Below, piece after piece: positions 8,516 to 17,104 of a DNA stretch of 64,000 bases (positions are counted from its first letter, which is position 1; each line of letters opens with the position of its first letter). The notes beneath the pieces are model-generated. The model ran no database searches, was not told where the DNA came from, and saw only the letters and a program-made list of their open reading frames with translations. Origin of the DNA: an uncultured Bacteroidales bacterium (GTDB taxonomy: Bacteria > Bacteroidota > Bacteroidia > Bacteroidales > WCHB1-69); contig ONHS01000021.1 in the NCBI GenBank assembly GCA_900317715.1, forward strand, positions 1 to 64,000, in the 5' to 3' direction. The translations under genes were made by a program, and so were the position numbers.

Positions 8516-9585
8516 TATTTATACTCCTGAATTTCAATCTCTTTGTTCAAGATCATGTTGGCATTCATCGCCATAGCAGCCATCTCGTCTTCGCCAGGAT
8601 AGACAGCCACAGGAGCGATCCATTCCACATATTTCTTGATACGGGCAACGACCGGTTTGCCGTAAGCGATACCGCCGGTGAGGATGATGGCATCCACCTT
8701 GCCTTTCAGCACGCAGGCATTCTCACCAATCTGCTTGGCCACTTGGTAGGCGAAAGCCTCTTCCAAAAGTTCTGCCTTGGGATCACCAGCGATAGCGGCT
8801 TTCTCCACAGCGTAAGCGTCGTTGCTGCCGAAGTAGCCCACATAACCGCCCTGACCAACAAGCATCTTCTGCATGTCTTTCTGAGTGTATTTACCGCTGA
8901 AACAAGCTTTTAAGAACTGATTCATCGGCAGGGAACCGGAACGCTCGGGAGAGAACGGACCTTCGCCGTCCAAAGCTTGGTTCACATCGATAACTTTGCC
9001 CTTTTCGTGTGCGCCCACGCTCACACCACCGCCCATGTGCGTGATGATGAGGTTCAGGTCCTCATATTTCTTGCCATTGTCCTTGGCATACATACGACCG
9101 ATGGCCTTGTGGTTGAGGGCGTGGAAAATGGACTGACGCTCAAACATGGGGTGACCGGAGATGCGAGCGATCTCGTTCATTTCGTCAACCATCACAGGAT
9201 CAGCAATATAAGCGCACTCTAAACCGATGTATTTGGCGATACTGTCGGCGATGAGACCACCGAGGTTGCAAGCGTGTTGTCCGCTATAACCCATCTTCAA
9301 GTGCTCCAACATCAAGTCATTGACTCTGTAAACACCTGATTTCAAAGGTTTCACCAAACCGCCGCGGCCCATCACGATGGAAATGTCATGCAAGTCGATG
9401 CCTTCAGCCTCCAAAGTGGAGGTGATGATGTTTTTGCGGAATTCGTATTGATCAGCAATCGTGTTGAATTGCGACAATTCTTCCGTAGAATGTTTGATAT
9501 TCTTCAGAAATATTTGTTCATTGCCGTCGAAAATGGCAACTTTTGTGGAGGTTGCTCCAGGATTGATGGCGAGAATTTTCTTCAT
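8515..9585 (-). CDS. buk: butyrate kinase
   Basis: Belongs to the acetokinase family and interconverts butyryl phosphate (or branched-chain acyl phosphates) and the acid, making ATP in the forward direction. The 356 residues show the family start AINPGATSTKVAIF and the motifs THMGGGVSVGAH and ILTGGIAYG, at the usual butyrate kinase length. The partner gene ptb (phosphate butyryltransferase) is not adjacent or in the window, so the physiological acyl group is uncertain. Overlaps nadK by one base. Confidence 0.92.
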   Translation of the reverse strand: MKKILAINPGATSTKVAIFDGNEQIFLKNIKHSTEELSQFNTIADQYEFRKNIITSTLEAEGIDLHDISIVMGRGGLVKPLKSGVYRVNDLMLEHLKMGYSGQHACNLGGLIADSIAKYIGLECAYIADPVMVDEMNEIARISGHPMFERQSIFHALNHKAIGRMYAKDNGKKYEDLNLIITHMGGGVSVGAHEKGKVIDVNQALDGEGPFSPERSGSLPMNQFLKACFSGKYTQKDMQKMLVGQGGYVGYFGSNDAYAVEKAAIAGDPKAELLEEAFAYQVAKQIGENACVLKGKVDAIILTGGIAYGKPVVARIKKYVEWIAPVAVYPGEDEMAAMAMNANMILNKEIEIQEYK

Positions 9586-9607
9586 ATTTTTATTATTAAG
9601 TGAAAAA

Positions 9608-10012
9608 TTATTCGGTTTCGGGATAATCCAAAGGATTGGTGGAGACTTTCACCACATCGCTGTAGGAAAGTCCGGCACTGTTTTTCACGTACGCGCGCAC
9701 ATAATAAGCAGAGTCGGCAAGCGGCAACGTGAACGTAGCCGAGAAAGTATCGACCTCGGAATGGGTGCTGACAGTGACTTTGGTGGTGTACACATCGTTC
9801 ATGTCGGGCGGGGTGAAAAGGCTGTAGCAAAAGCCTTGCTCCCGATAGTAGTCACAACCACCATTATCTGTAACCATCGCATTGACGGTCAACTGTTTAT
9901 CTTTGTAAGAATAGGAGGTAATCTGAGATACCGCTGTGCCATATTTGGTACAAGCGCACAGCAGAATCGCCGCGCAAAAACAGAGTGCTGTAATTCTTTT
10001 TAAGTGTTTCAT
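9608..10012 (-). CDS. small lipoprotein with a fibronectin-III-like domain
   Basis: 134 residues. The N terminus MKHLKRITALCFCAAILLCAC is a lipoprotein signal with lipidated cysteine at about position 19-21. The rest resembles the beta-sandwich repeats common in Bacteroidetes surface lipoproteins: an EQGFCYS segment, then ATFTLPLADSAYYVRAYVKN, then AGLSYSDVVKVST. Function unknown. It ends 22 bases before buk, so it could be the first gene of a lipoprotein-buk-nadK unit. Confidence 0.7.
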   Translation of the reverse strand: MKHLKRITALCFCAAILLCACTKYGTAVSQITSYSYKDKQLTVNAMVTDNGGCDYYREQGFCYSLFTPPDMNDVYTTKVTVSTHSEVDTFSATFTLPLADSAYYVRAYVKNSAGLSYSDVVKVSTNPLDYPETE

Positions 10013-10034
10013 TCTATCTTAAAATTCAAGGTGG

Positions 10035-10042
10035 CAAATATA
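10035..10042 (-). promoter_or_regulatory. promoter -7 element of the lipoprotein-buk-nadK unit
   Basis: TATATTTG followed by CC, 22 bases before the lipoprotein start; matches TAnnTTTG. Confidence 0.55.
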
Positions 10043-10049
10043 CAAAAAT

Positions 10050-10132
10050 TTTAGACGTAAGACGTGTGATGTGCGACGTAAGAACTTTGAAAGTTTTTTT
10101 CTCGCGTCTAACGTCTTACGTCATACGTCTAA
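10050..10132. repeat. ACGTCTTACGTC-type intergenic repeat
   Basis: Repeated ACGT-containing words in both orientations (TAGACGTAAGACGT at the left, ACGTCTTACGTCATACGTCT at the right) form an imperfect inverted repeat between two divergent genes. A shorter relative (ACACGTCACACGTCTTA) follows the ribonucleotide reductase stop near 32638-32653. Confidence 0.7.
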
Positions 10133-10140
10133 AAAAAATG

Positions 10141-10148
10141 TATCTTTG
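10141..10148 (+). promoter_or_regulatory. trxA promoter -7 element
   Basis: TATCTTTG followed by CGG, 28 bases before the thioredoxin ATG at 10177. Confidence 0.6.
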
Positions 10149-10176
10149 CGGCTTAATAATTTTAAAACCTAAAACT

Positions 10177-10491
10177 ATGGCATTAGCAATTAACAACGAA
10201 AATTTTGAAACCTTGGTGAAAGGCGACAAATTGGTCGTCATTGACTTTTGGGCAACTTGGTGCGGTCCTTGCAGAAGCATCGCTCCCATCGTGGAAGAAG
10301 TCGCTGCTGAATTCGAAGGCAAGGCTGTGGTCGGCAAGTGCGACACCGACGAGAACGGCGACATCGCCATGCAGTTCGGCATCATGAACATCCCCACCCT
10401 CGTTTTCCTCAAAAATGGTAACATCGTCGATCGTCACGTCGGCGTGATCAAGAAAGAGGAGCTGGTGGCGAAAATCAACCAACATCTGTAA
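10177..10491 (+). CDS. trxA: thioredoxin
   Basis: A 104-residue cytoplasmic disulfide reductase with the classic active site WCGPC (Cys29 and Cys32) and the cis-proline segment IPTLVFLKNG. The open frame extends upstream to 10066, but ATG 10177 gives the normal thioredoxin length and lies just after a promoter element, so the longer form is unlikely. The peptide transporter starts 21 bases after its stop and may be cotranscribed. Confidence 0.96.
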   Translation: MALAINNENFETLVKGDKLVVIDFWATWCGPCRSIAPIVEEVAAEFEGKAVVGKCDTDENGDIAMQFGIMNIPTLVFLKNGNIVDRHVGVIKKEELVAKINQHL

Positions 10492-10512
10492 ACAATTAAA
10501 ATTCAATAAAGT

Positions 10513-12159
10513 ATGAGTATAGCTGGTATTATTTGTCTTGTCGGCGCACTCACCATTGTGCCGTTTATCATCTATTATGTGAAGGAAGCTAAAAACCACC
10601 CGAAAGGCCTCATTGCCGCGGCATTGAGTAACATGGGCGAGCGCTTCGGCTACTACATCATGAACGCCGTGCTGCTTCTCTTCTTGGTGTCAAAGTTCGG
10701 CCTTCCCGATGGCACGGCCGGCGTCATCTATTCCGTGTTCTATTTCGGAATTTATGTCTTGAGTTTGGTGGGCGGTATCATCGCCGACAGAACGCAAAAT
10801 TACAACAAAACCATCCAATGGGGTTTGATCATCATGGCTATCGGCTATGTGGCAATGGCTATCCCGTTGTTCAGCAAGACCGCTGACGGCGCCATTTTGG
10901 ACAGCGGTGCCGGTTGGGCCACCATCCTGACCATCACCTGTATGGCTCTGTTGTTCATCGCTTTCGGTAACGGTCTGTTCAAGGGCAACTTGCAGGCTAT
11001 CGTCGGCAAACTGTACGACGAGTTCGAGGAAGAGGCCGCCAAGAAAGGTCCCGAGGCACTCGCTGAGGCTAAAAAGCGTCGTGACTCCGGTTTCCAGATC
11101 TTCTACGTCTTCATCAACATCGGTGGTTTCTTCGCACCGTTCATCGCCCCGTTCCTCCGCGAATGGTGGCTGAAAGCGCATCACCTTGTCTATAACGCTG
11201 ATATGTCCGGCCTTTGTCACCAATTCCTCGCCAATGGTCAGGAAACTCAGAAATTCACGGAGACCATGGCCGCTGTGCTGCAACCCGGTTACAATTTCAC
11301 CGACACGGCTGCTTTCTGCTCCGACTACATCACCGTTTTCAACCAAGGTGTCCACTTCTCATTCATCGCATCCGTCATTGCAATGGTCATTTCTTTGACA
11401 ATCTTCATTGTCAACAAGTACAAATTCCCGCAACCCGCAAAGAAAGAGGCTGCTCAAGTGATCGAATACACTGCTGAAGAAAAACAAGCGATGGCTACGG
11501 AAATCAAACAACGTCTGTATGCCCTTTTCGCAGTGCTGGGTATCGCTATTTTCTTCTGGTTCTCATTCCACCAGAATGGCCAATCTCTGTCTGTGTTCGC
11601 TCGCGACTTCGTCAAGACCGATGCCATCGCTCCTGAAATCTGGCAGGCTTTGAACCCTTACTTCGTCATTGTCCTCACTCCGCTGATGATCATCTTCAAC
11701 AAGAAAGTCACGATGTCCACCCCGCGCAAAATCGCCTTGGGTATGGCCATCGCCGGCAGTGCATACCTTTTCCTGATGGTTTTCTCCATCATTCAAAACT
11801 ATCCTTCCGGCACGGAATTCCGCGCTATGGACATTGCCCAAATGGCAGCCGCCGGTCTTGCCAAAGCCGCTCCTTGGGTACTGCTTGTCACCTACTTCTT
11901 GTTGACTGTTGCTGAATTGTTCATCTCCCCGCTGGGTCTGTCATTCGTCTCCAAGGTGGCTCCTCGTCACATGGTGGGCTTGTGCCAGGGCTTGTGGCTC
12001 GGCGCTACCGCTATCGGTAACCTGATGATTTGGCTCGGACCGGTGATGTACAACGCTTGGCCGATCAAATACTGCTGGGCAGTCTTCGCAGCTGTCTGCT
12101 TCGTCTCCATGGCCGTCATGCTCGGCATGGTGAAATGGCTCGAAAGAGTGACGCAATAA
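10513..12159 (+). CDS. proton-dependent oligopeptide transporter (POT/PTR2 family)
   Basis: A 548-residue inner-membrane transporter importing di- and tripeptides with protons. The N-terminal helix carries NMGERFGYY, the ERFxYY proton-coupling motif of POT proteins. The SPLGLSFVSKVAPRH segment in the last third is also typical. Multiple membrane helices run throughout, with charged loops at about residues 175-195 and 320-335. Follows trxA closely and ends at a hairpin terminator. Confidence 0.93.
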   Translation: MSIAGIICLVGALTIVPFIIYYVKEAKNHPKGLIAAALSNMGERFGYYIMNAVLLLFLVSKFGLPDGTAGVIYSVFYFGIYVLSLVGGIIADRTQNYNKTIQWGLIIMAIGYVAMAIPLFSKTADGAILDSGAGWATILTITCMALLFIAFGNGLFKGNLQAIVGKLYDEFEEEAAKKGPEALAEAKKRRDSGFQIFYVFINIGGFFAPFIAPFLREWWLKAHHLVYNADMSGLCHQFLANGQETQKFTETMAAVLQPGYNFTDTAAFCSDYITVFNQGVHFSFIASVIAMVISLTIFIVNKYKFPQPAKKEAAQVIEYTAEEKQAMATEIKQRLYALFAVLGIAIFFWFSFHQNGQSLSVFARDFVKTDAIAPEIWQALNPYFVIVLTPLMIIFNKKVTMSTPRKIALGMAIAGSAYLFLMVFSIIQNYPSGTEFRAMDIAQMAAAGLAKAAPWVLLVTYFLLTVAELFISPLGLSFVSKVAPRHMVGLCQGLWLGATAIGNLMIWLGPVMYNAWPIKYCWAVFAAVCFVSMAVMLGMVKWLERVTQ

Positions 12160-12186
12160 TCGAAACGTTACCTTATTTTATATATA

Positions 12187-12214
12187 GAGGCATGTCGAAA
12201 GGCATGCCTCTTTT
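12187..12214 (+). terminator. terminator after the peptide transporter
   Basis: GAGGCATG and CATGCCTC form a perfect 8-bp stem with an 8-base loop, followed by TTTT, 27 bases after the transporter stop. Confidence 0.75.
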
Positions 12215-12286
12215 GCTGTTGGCTGTTGGCTATTGGCTATTGGCAATGCTAACAGCTAAAAGCTAACAGCCAATAGCTAATAGCCG
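12215..12286. repeat. palindromic GGCTATTGGC-family repeat
   Basis: Tandem 6-9-base words (GGCTGTT, GGCTATT) run into their own reverse complement (AACAGCC, AATAGCC), giving a long imperfect hairpin. The same family occurs at 38325-38366, 39011-39076, 50192-50255 and 55427-55459. Confidence 0.85.
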
Positions 12287-12295
12287 AATTTTTTG

Positions 12296-12303
12296 TATTT
12301 TTG
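12296..12303 (+). promoter_or_regulatory. promoter -7 element of the PfkB-family kinase
   Basis: TATTTTTG followed by CC, 30 bases before ATG 12334. Confidence 0.6.
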
Positions 12304-12333
12304 CCATTCAATTATCGAAAAAACAGAAAGACA

Positions 12334-13302
12334 ATGAAGAAAATATTAGGAATCGGGAATGCACTGGTTGACATTCTGGTGCATATTGACAATGACGACA
12401 TCCTCAACCGTTTAGGTTTGCAAAAAGGCGGTATGGAAATGATTGACGCTCAGCGGAAACGCGAGATTTTGGAACTCATCGCGAAGATGCCGCAGACCAT
12501 CGCCACCGGCGGCTCCACCTCCAACACCATCCACGGTCTGGCTCGACTGGGCGCAAAGGCCGGCTACATCGGCAAAGTGGGCAATGATGAGATGGGCCGA
12601 CTCTTCCGCGAAGGCTGCACCCGCTTCGGCGTAATCCCTCATCTTATTGAATCAGAAGAAGATACGGGTGTCGCCATCACGTTCATCTCCCCCAATGCAG
12701 AACGCACTTTCGCCACCTACCTCGGTGCCGCCGCCACCATGCAGCCCGAACAAGTGGATGCGCAAATCTTTGATAATTACGACATTATCCATATCGAAGG
12801 CTACCTCATCTTTAACCACGACCTGATTCTCGAGGTTTGTAAGAAAGCCAAAGAACACGGATTACAGATTTCCATGGATATGGCCAGCTACAACCTGATA
12901 GAGAGCAACTTGGATTTCGTGACGATGCTGCTGCGCGACTATGTCGATATCATCTTCGCCAACGAGGAAGAGGCAAAAGCATTTACCGGCGTGGAACAAG
13001 TGGAAGCGCTTCACGCTCTGTCCGAATACTGTCCCATCGCCATTGTGAAGGTTGGCAAGGACGGTTCCTATATCAAGATGAACGGCGAGGAGACCGCCAT
13101 CGAACCTGTGGATGCGCAACGCATAGACACCACCGGCGCAGGCGACATCTACGCATCTGGATTCCTCTACGGCTATATGAACGACTACGATGCCTTGAAA
13201 TCTGGCAATCTAGCCTCCTATTTGTCCGCAAGATTGATCGAATATGTCGGTGCCAAATTGCCCGATGAAGAATGGGCAAAAATAAAAGAAGAGGAGCTTT
13301 AA
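12334..13302 (+). CDS. PfkB/ribokinase-family kinase, adenosine-kinase-like
   Basis: A 322-residue cytoplasmic sugar or nucleoside kinase. It shows the N-terminal substrate motif GIGNALVDILVHID, an internal GGSTSNTIHGLARLG glycine pair, and the C-terminal anion-hole signature DTTGAGDIYASGF (Asp265 to Asp271, the last being the catalytic base). Close relatives in Bacteroidetes are usually named adenosine kinase, but the substrate cannot be read from sequence. The frame is open to 12301, but the ATG at 12334 is the first good start after the promoter. Confidence 0.88.
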   Translation: MKKILGIGNALVDILVHIDNDDILNRLGLQKGGMEMIDAQRKREILELIAKMPQTIATGGSTSNTIHGLARLGAKAGYIGKVGNDEMGRLFREGCTRFGVIPHLIESEEDTGVAITFISPNAERTFATYLGAAATMQPEQVDAQIFDNYDIIHIEGYLIFNHDLILEVCKKAKEHGLQISMDMASYNLIESNLDFVTMLLRDYVDIIFANEEEAKAFTGVEQVEALHALSEYCPIAIVKVGKDGSYIKMNGEETAIEPVDAQRIDTTGAGDIYASGFLYGYMNDYDALKSGNLASYLSARLIEYVGAKLPDEEWAKIKEEEL

Positions 13303-13317
13303 GTTCCTCTTCTTTTT
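13287..13317 (+). terminator. terminator overlapping the PfkB kinase stop codon, probably bidirectional
   Basis: AGAAGAGGA (13287-13295) pairs with TCCTCTTCT (13305-13313). The 9-base loop contains the kinase stop TAA, and TTTT follows. Read on the minus strand it also ends in a T-rich run and could terminate tRNA-Thr. Confidence 0.75.
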
Positions 13318-13324
13318 GATTATG

Positions 13325-13397
<73 letters not shown>

Positions 13398-13410
13398 TGG
13401 TTTTGCGCGG

Positions 13411-13418
13411 CAAAAATA
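13411..13418 (-). promoter_or_regulatory. tRNA-Thr promoter -7 element
   Basis: TATTTTTG followed by CCGCGC on the minus strand, 13 bases before the mature 5' end of the tRNA. Confidence 0.6.
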
Positions 13419-13475
13419 CACTTTTTTTTTGATATTCAAAACAATCCAGGCATTTTTTTCTTTCAAGGCTGATAA

Positions 13476-14081
13476 TCACTCTGATAGGCTTGGATTTTCC
13501 ATCATCTTCTTCCATTTGATGTAACCCAACACGGCCACCACCACATACACAATGAAAAGCACTCCCGTGGGGTAAAGACCTTTCCAAAAGTAAAGGATGG
13601 TGGACACCACGTTGATCAAAATCCACAACACCCACTGTTCCAGATATTTCTGTGCCAACATCCACATCGCGATAATGCTGAGCGCGGTAGTAAATGAATC
13701 TCCGGCGGGCAACGGACTATCCGTAAACTGTTTCAGAATAAAATAGAGAATCGCCCAAAGCGCCATGGCTATGAGGACAAGCTTTGGGATGATTTTTTTC
13801 GGGGTATGCGTGATCACCAACTCTTCAGCAGGTGCGCTGTCGGCGGGCAAAGCCTTCCGACGTGAGCGCGACCACTTCAGCAAACCGTAGGTGTTTGCTC
13901 CGATGTAGTAGAGATAGACGGCAGCATCCGCATAGAATTTTCCATGATAAAAGATCACCACATAGAATAAGGACATCAGGATGCCCACTGGCCAAAGCCA
14001 CACATTGGCTTTGTATTCCAAAAAAAGGTAGGTCAATCCGATGACCGCTCCGATGATTTCAATAATTAAATCTGCAGACAT
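13476..14081 (-). CDS. pnuC: PnuC-family nicotinamide riboside/vitamin transporter
   Basis: A 201-residue membrane protein with seven or so helices. Its first third (IGAVIGLTYLFLEYKANVWLWPVGI, then YADAAVYLYYIGANTYGLLKW) matches the PnuC family, which takes up nicotinamide riboside or, in some Bacteroidetes, thiamine. The two uses are told apart mainly by neighbours. Here there is no thiamine pyrophosphokinase next door and no riboswitch visible upstream, so the vitamin is undecided. Divergent from porQ. Confidence 0.88.
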   Translation of the reverse strand: MSADLIIEIIGAVIGLTYLFLEYKANVWLWPVGILMSLFYVVIFYHGKFYADAAVYLYYIGANTYGLLKWSRSRRKALPADSAPAEELVITHTPKKIIPKLVLIAMALWAILYFILKQFTDSPLPAGDSFTTALSIIAMWMLAQKYLEQWVLWILINVVSTILYFWKGLYPTGVLFIVYVVVAVLGYIKWKKMMENPSLSE

Positions 14082-14100
14082 ATTTGCTAAAATTCGGCGG

Positions 14101-14108
14101 CAAAAATA
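14101..14108 (-). promoter_or_regulatory. pnuC promoter -7 element
   Basis: TATTTTTG followed by CCGCCG, 19 bases before the pnuC start. Confidence 0.6.
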
Positions 14109-14168
14109 GGTTTTTTTCTTAATATTTCTTAAAACTGCAAAATCAAGATGGCATAATCAAAGAATTGT

Positions 14169-14176
14169 TATTTTTG
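14169..14176 (+). promoter_or_regulatory. porQ promoter -7 element
   Basis: TATTTTTG followed by CCG, 13 bases before the porQ ATG. Confidence 0.6.
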
Positions 14177-14189
14177 CCGTTTCATTAAT

Positions 14190-15287
14190 ATGAAGAGGAA
14201 ATTTTTAATATGGGTGTTTCTGCTGTTATCCTGTTGGGTGCAGCTGAAGGCGCAAAGTGGCGGGAATTACATCTACAACTTCCTGAATCTCAGCTATTCA
14301 TCCAGAATAATGGGACTAGGAGGCAGTTTGATTTCCGTGCACGATGACGACCCTACGATCATGTTGTACAATCCCTCGTACTTGAGTGAGCGACAACATA
14401 ATGCGATGTCCTTGAACTTCACTGACTATTTTACGAAGAGCACGGCCGTCGCCGCCTCTTATTCTTACACCTTCCCGAAGGCGGGTAGTTTCTCATTCGG
14501 CATTTATGGGTTGAATTATGGCTCCTTCTTGGGAACCGACGAGATGGGGAATGAGACCGGGAAATTTTCCGCCGGCGACTATGCACTCGTGGTTGGCTGG
14601 GGCCGCGAGCTCTCTCCGAACTTTTCCGTCGGCGCCAACCTCAAAACGGTCTTCAGTTTCTATGATTCCTACTATTCGGTTGGGATGGTCGCGGATTTGG
14701 CGGGAAGCTACTATAACAAAGACAAACAGCTGTCACTCACGTTGATGGCCAAGAATATCGGGTCGCCAATAAAATCTTACGCCCCGGGCAACTACGAACT
14801 GGTGCCCTTCGATTTGCAGTTTGCGATTTCCCAACGTTTGAAGCACATTCCCATCCGCTATCATATTTCGTTGCACTCGCTTTACCGTTGGAATATGAGT
14901 TACGTCGGACGCGACAACCCCTTCATCCCATCAGACGCCATCACAGGCGAGCCCCAATATCCGTCCAAAGTGGCGCAATTTGCCGATAACTTTTTCCGCC
15001 ATTTCATCTTCGGACTGGAAATTGAACCCATCAAGTATTTCTCCATTCAACTGGCATACAACCACAACATTCATCAAGAAATGAAGGTAGTCTCGCGCAA
15101 ATCAATGGCGGGATTCTCATATGGTTTTCAACTGAATATCAAAGGCATACGGGTCGGATTCTCCCGATTGCATTATGCAGTCGGCGCCACCCCGAACTGT
15201 TTCGATTTTGCCATCAATTTTGATGAACTGGCCAAAAATAGTAAAGAGAAAAAATCCAGAAAATTAGAACGAATTTCCACTGAATGA
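14190..15287 (+). CDS. porQ: type IX secretion system outer-membrane protein PorQ
   Basis: A 365-residue predicted outer-membrane beta-barrel with a cleavable signal peptide ending LKAQ at about residue 22. The segment NYIYNFLNLSYSSRIMGLGG followed by SVHDDDPTIMLYNPSYLS is characteristic of PorQ, which with PorU, PorV and PorZ forms the attachment complex that anchors type IX cargo to the cell surface. The two cargo-type proteins in this window (40467-42551 and 54119-55414) fit. Its stop overlaps the start of the next gene by 4 bases. Confidence 0.9.
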   Translation: MKRKFLIWVFLLLSCWVQLKAQSGGNYIYNFLNLSYSSRIMGLGGSLISVHDDDPTIMLYNPSYLSERQHNAMSLNFTDYFTKSTAVAASYSYTFPKAGSFSFGIYGLNYGSFLGTDEMGNETGKFSAGDYALVVGWGRELSPNFSVGANLKTVFSFYDSYYSVGMVADLAGSYYNKDKQLSLTLMAKNIGSPIKSYAPGNYELVPFDLQFAISQRLKHIPIRYHISLHSLYRWNMSYVGRDNPFIPSDAITGEPQYPSKVAQFADNFFRHFIFGLEIEPIKYFSIQLAYNHNIHQEMKVVSRKSMAGFSYGFQLNIKGIRVGFSRLHYAVGATPNCFDFAINFDELAKNSKEKKSRKLERISTE

Positions 15288-16525
15288 ACATGAATATACC
15301 CTTTTCCCCTCCTCATATCGATGATGCCATTATCGCTGAAGTAGTGGCCGTGCTTCGCTCCGGTTGGATTACGACTGGTCCGAAAACGCGACAATTTGAG
15401 CAAATGATTACAGACTATGTTGGGATCCACGATGTCGTTTGTGTCAATTCCGCTTCTGCAGGATTAGAGCTTGCCCTGCGTTGGTTTGGCATCGGCGAAG
15501 GCGACGAAGTGATTGTACCCGCATACACTTATACCGCCACGGCGGAAGTGGTACTGCACTGTGGCGCGAGACCTGTCCTCGTGGATGTGAATGACGACTT
15601 CCTGATTGATCCTGAAAAAGTTCGCAAAGCGATTACGCCACGCACCAAAGCCATCCTCCCTGTGGATATCGTTGGATTGCCCTGTGACTACAAGGAACTA
15701 TTTGAAATAGTGAACGATACGAACATTCAAAAAATGTTCCAACCTTCTAATGAGTTGCAAAAATCCTTAGGTCGTATCTTGATTCTGGCGGATGCCGCGC
15801 ACTCTTTGGGCGCATCCTACCTCGGTCGGAAAATTGGTGCTTGGGCCGATATTACCGTCTTCTCTTTCCATGCGGTGAAGAATCTGACCACGGCGGAAGG
15901 CGGCGCTATCTGCCTTCATCTCCCTGATTCTTTCTACGAAAGACAGGGAACCTCATCTCAAGATATTAAAAACGAACTGAAAGTCAAATCGTTGCACGGA
16001 CAATCCAAAGATGCATTTGCAAAAACGAAAGCCGGTGGTTGGCGTTACGATGTAGTCAATGCGGGCTATAAATGTAATATGACGGATGTCGCTGCTGCCA
16101 TGGGTGTCGTGGAGCTCGCTCGTTACGACGAGATGATTCTACCGCGCCGCAAACAGATTTTTGACGCTTATAATCAGGCTTTTGCAAACGATAAACGGTT
16201 CCGCGTGCCTACCTACGAAAACGCAGAGAAGACCTCTTCCTATCACGTATATACATTACGCATAAACCAGATTTCAGAAACAGATCGAGACAACATCATT
16301 CAGAAATTGGCAGACCAAGGCATTGCCACCAATGTGCATTTTATACCATTGCCCATGCTTACGGTATATAAATCACTGAATTATAAGATAGAAGACTATC
16401 CGAATGCCTACCGGCAGTATGCCTGCGAGATCAGTTTGCCCGTCTATTATGACCTGACCGACGAACAGGTGCAAACGGTTATTCGTGCGATGAAAGAGGC
16501 CGTTTCTGAAATTCGCCCACTATAG
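15284..16525 (+). CDS. DegT/DnrJ/EryC1/StrS-family PLP aminotransferase
   Basis: A 413-residue pyridoxal-phosphate enzyme that transaminates keto-sugar nucleotides for surface polysaccharide or lipopolysaccharide. Visible features are the N-terminal FSPPHIDDAIIAEV, the PLP-phosphate region NSASAGLELAL, the ADAAHSLGA aspartate motif, and Lys199 in SFHAVKNLTTAEGGA, the Schiff-base lysine. It overlaps porQ by ATGA. Because type IX cargo is anchored to A-LPS, a role in making that sugar is attractive but is inference. Its stop TAG directly abuts the convergent stop of the acyltransferase. Confidence 0.9.
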   Translation: MNMNIPFSPPHIDDAIIAEVVAVLRSGWITTGPKTRQFEQMITDYVGIHDVVCVNSASAGLELALRWFGIGEGDEVIVPAYTYTATAEVVLHCGARPVLVDVNDDFLIDPEKVRKAITPRTKAILPVDIVGLPCDYKELFEIVNDTNIQKMFQPSNELQKSLGRILILADAAHSLGASYLGRKIGAWADITVFSFHAVKNLTTAEGGAICLHLPDSFYERQGTSSQDIKNELKVKSLHGQSKDAFAKTKAGGWRYDVVNAGYKCNMTDVAAAMGVVELARYDEMILPRRKQIFDAYNQAFANDKRFRVPTYENAEKTSSYHVYTLRINQISETDRDNIIQKLADQGIATNVHFIPLPMLTVYKSLNYKIEDYPNAYRQYACEISLPVYYDLTDEQVQTVIRAMKEAVSEIRPL

Positions 16526-17104
16526 GTCGTACCATTCAGGATGAGCGTGCGGTTTGTCCTCCAGATTGAATTGGCCCTTTCTATATCCTTGTAAACCATA
16601 GTATTGCGCCTGGATTTCCGCCAAATCCTTCTCATAATCGCCCGTCGGGTGGAAGATGGACATGATACCGCAAGTGCGCGTATTGTAATCGATGTAGCCC
16701 AAGCTGATTGGCACACCCGCTTCCATCGCAATCTGGTAAAATCCGCGTTTCCACTTGTCCGTACGCTTGCGTGTGCCTTCTGGACAGATAATCAATGTGA
16801 TACGCTCCCTCTCTTTAATGATGTTGGCAGCATACGACACAAAATTGCGGACATGCTTCCTATCCACAGGAATGCCGCCTAACTTCTTCAGTAACAGATT
16901 CAACGGAAAAAAGAAAAACTCCTTTTTGATGATGGTGTTGGCGTGCAGATCGTAATACTGCATGGCGGCCAACCCGATGACAAAATCCATAATGGAAGTG
17001 TGGGGAGCCATCATCAACACGCTTTTAGGAACCGTTCCATTCGGATCGGGATATTGAATCGGTTTCAGACGATAGATATATTTGAAAAGAAAGGTGCTAA
17101 GCAT
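16520..17104 (-). CDS. 1-acyl-glycerol-3-phosphate acyltransferase-family protein
   Basis: A 194-residue PlsC-type acyltransferase. It has the catalytic HX4D motif HTSIMD (His35 to Asp40), the glycerol-phosphate-binding PEGTR (about 108-112) and the GGIPVDR block between. It probably acylates lysophosphatidate or a related lipid at the inner membrane. It is shorter than classical PlsC and lacks a clear N-terminal membrane helix, so the exact acceptor is uncertain. Last gene of a minus-strand run; overlaps the LD-carboxypeptidase by 8 bases and the DegT gene tail-to-tail by 6. Confidence 0.85.
   Translation of the reverse strand: MLSTFLFKYIYRLKPIQYPDPNGTVPKSVLMMAPHTSIMDFVIGLAAMQYYDLHANTIIKKEFFFFPLNLLLKKLGGIPVDRKHVRNFVSYAANIIKERERITLIICPEGTRKRTDKWKRGFYQIAMEAGVPISLGYIDYNTRTCGIMSIFHPTGDYEKDLAEIQAQYYGLQGYRKGQFNLEDKPHAHPEWYDL

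Noticed and set aside
12215-12286. Possible CRISPR array in the GGCTATTGGC repeats here and elsewhere
   Set aside because: The words are 6-9 bases, contiguous and degenerate, with no spacers of constant length and no cas gene in the window.
14082-14189. Riboswitch controlling pnuC
   Set aside because: The 108-base divergent gap holds only two promoters and no conserved TPP or NAD-riboswitch sequence.
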